From: an uncultured Clostridia bacterium
Lineage (GTDB): Bacteria; Bacillota; Clostridia; Oscillospirales; Ruminococcaceae
Direction: 5' to 3'
Assembly: GCA_937907305.1 (NCBI GenBank)
Contig: CALERQ010000159.1
Coordinates: forward strand, 1-5,661
DNA: 5,661 nt
Shown here: piece after piece, positions 4,861 through 5,661 of the stretch
How positions within the stretch are numbered: position 1 is the first letter of the stretch
Layout: each line of letters begins with the position of its first letter
The notes under the pieces: model-generated
What the model was told of the DNA's origin: nothing
Databases searched by the model: none
Seen by the model: only the letters and a program-made list of their open reading frames with translations
Position numbers and translations under genes: made by a program

Positions 4861-5661
4861 TTGAGAAAAGCAATACGCACAGGCTTTTGGATCTTTGGCG
4901 CCGCGGTGCTTATGATACTTTCGGCCGCGGTATACTGGCAGGCCCGCCTGCCGGATGAATACGCCCTGACCCGCGGCGGCAGCCTTTGCTTACCCGGCAA
5001 TATTACCGCGGTCTACGGCGAGGAAACCGCCGTGGCCCGCAGCGGGGAAACAACGGCCGAAGCCCAGCTTCGTCTGCCGCTGGGCGTTTCGGTCAAGACC
5101 GTTTCGGTGCGCTATGTGCAGCGGGATACCGTACTGGTTTCCGGCCGTCCCTTCGGTATCAAGATGTTTACCGAGGGACTGATGGTGGTGGGCTTTACCG
5201 ATTTTTCCGCCGATGGCAAGCGCATCAATCCGGCCCGCAGCGCGGGCCTTGCCACCGGGGATATCCTGCTGAGCCTGGACGGCATCACATTGACCTCCAA
5301 TGAGCAGATGGGCGCTCTGGTACAGGGCAGCGGCGGCCGCCCGGTGCGGCTCGTATATCAGCGGCAGGGGCGGCAGTACACCGCCCGCCTCACCCCGCAA
5401 AAGAGCCTTTCCGACAGCCGCTGGCACCTGGGTCTTTGGGTGCGGGATAGCTCCGCTGGTATCGGCACCGTCACCTACTTTGATGAAAACGCGCGGACCT
5501 TCTCCGGCCTGGGGCATCCCATCTGCGATGTGGATACCGGCGAGATCATGACCCTTTCCACCGGGGAGGGCGTCGAGGCGGTCATCACCGGCTATACCCC
5601 CGGCAAAAGCGGCTCTCCCGGCGAGCTGAAGGGCCAGTTTGTGGCGGGGCATACCTTTGCG
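4861..5661 (+). CDS. spoIVB: SpoIVB peptidase (S55 family), 3' end beyond window
   Basis: The 267 visible codons encode the N-terminal two thirds of a stage IV sporulation serine peptidase. An N-terminal membrane segment (about residues 8-26) would export it from the forespore. A PDZ domain follows at about 94-180, with GRPFGIKMFTEGLMVVGFTD at its start and SAGLATGDILLSLDG at 127-141. The S55 domain opens with LWVRDSSAGIGT (from residue 192) and FSGLGHPICDVDTG, where His219 is the expected catalytic histidine. The conserved SGSPGELKGQF follows, and the catalytic serine lies past the right edge. In Bacillus the protease acts in the intermembrane space on SpoIVFA to trigger pro-sigma-K processing, and spoIVB is transcribed in the forespore; some Clostridia lack that exact circuit. 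TTG 4861 is the first possible start after an in-frame stop at 4852 and has an excellent ribosome site. I see no convincing own promoter in 4712-4860. Confidence 0.95.
   Translation, partial: MRKAIRTGFWIFGAAVLMILSAAVYWQARLPDEYALTRGGSLCLPGNITAVYGEETAVARSGETTAEAQLRLPLGVSVKTVSVRYVQRDTVLVSGRPFGIKMFTEGLMVVGFTDFSADGKRINPARSAGLATGDILLSLDGITLTSNEQMGALVQGSGGRPVRLVYQRQGRQYTARLTPQKSLSDSRWHLGLWVRDSSAGIGTVTYFDENARTFSGLGHPICDVDTGEIMTLSTGEGVEAVITGYTPGKSGSPGELKGQFVAGHTFA

Noticed and set aside
1..5661. CRISPR array, tRNA or rRNA genes, insertion sequence, phage or toxin-antitoxin genes.
   Set aside because: No regularly spaced repeats, cloverleaf-like tRNA sequences, transposase-like proteins or phage proteins were seen on either strand.

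Overview
The window looks like a high-GC chromosomal segment of an endospore-forming Firmicute of class Clostridia. An Oscillospiraceae/Ruminococcaceae-type gut anaerobe is my best guess, inferred from the GC-rich CTG/GCC/GGC codon use, the strong AGGAGG-type ribosome sites and the sporulation genes. I cannot name a genus from the sequence.

Layout. On the minus strand at the left edge lie two translationally coupled genes: a DUF421 (YetF-like) membrane protein (842 to 159) and the first 54 codons of a small membrane-anchored protein, probably DUF4363 (162 to 1, running off the edge). A 282-bp divergent intergenic region (843-1124) carries two sites that resemble forespore sigma-G promoters, one on each strand, plus a structured repeat of about 100 nt. 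On the plus strand there follows a complete tricistronic GerA-type spore germinant receptor operon: A subunit (1125-2603), B subunit (2587-3597, overlapping A by 17 bp) and lipoprotein C subunit (3719-4711). A second, diverged copy of the same structured repeat sits in the 121-bp gap between the B and C genes. After a 149-bp gap, a TTG-initiated spoIVB gene (S55 serine peptidase with a PDZ domain) begins at 4861 and runs off the right edge before its catalytic serine.

How the genes fit together. The three Ger proteins would form a germinant receptor in the inner membrane of the spore. SpoIVB is a forespore-made protease that signals across the intermembrane space during sporulation. DUF421 proteins are membrane proteins, some of which are linked to spore membrane properties and germination. 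The window therefore reads as a late-sporulation/forespore cluster, and the sigma-G-like motifs facing both ways fit this.

The least expected element is the pair of intergenic repeats (970-1069 and 3577-3670). Their 71-nt cores align without gaps at 60/71 identity, and several differences between the copies are compensatory changes inside predicted stems. That points to a conserved folded RNA or DNA element rather than simple sequence similarity. I see no tRNA, rRNA, CRISPR array, insertion sequence or phage gene.
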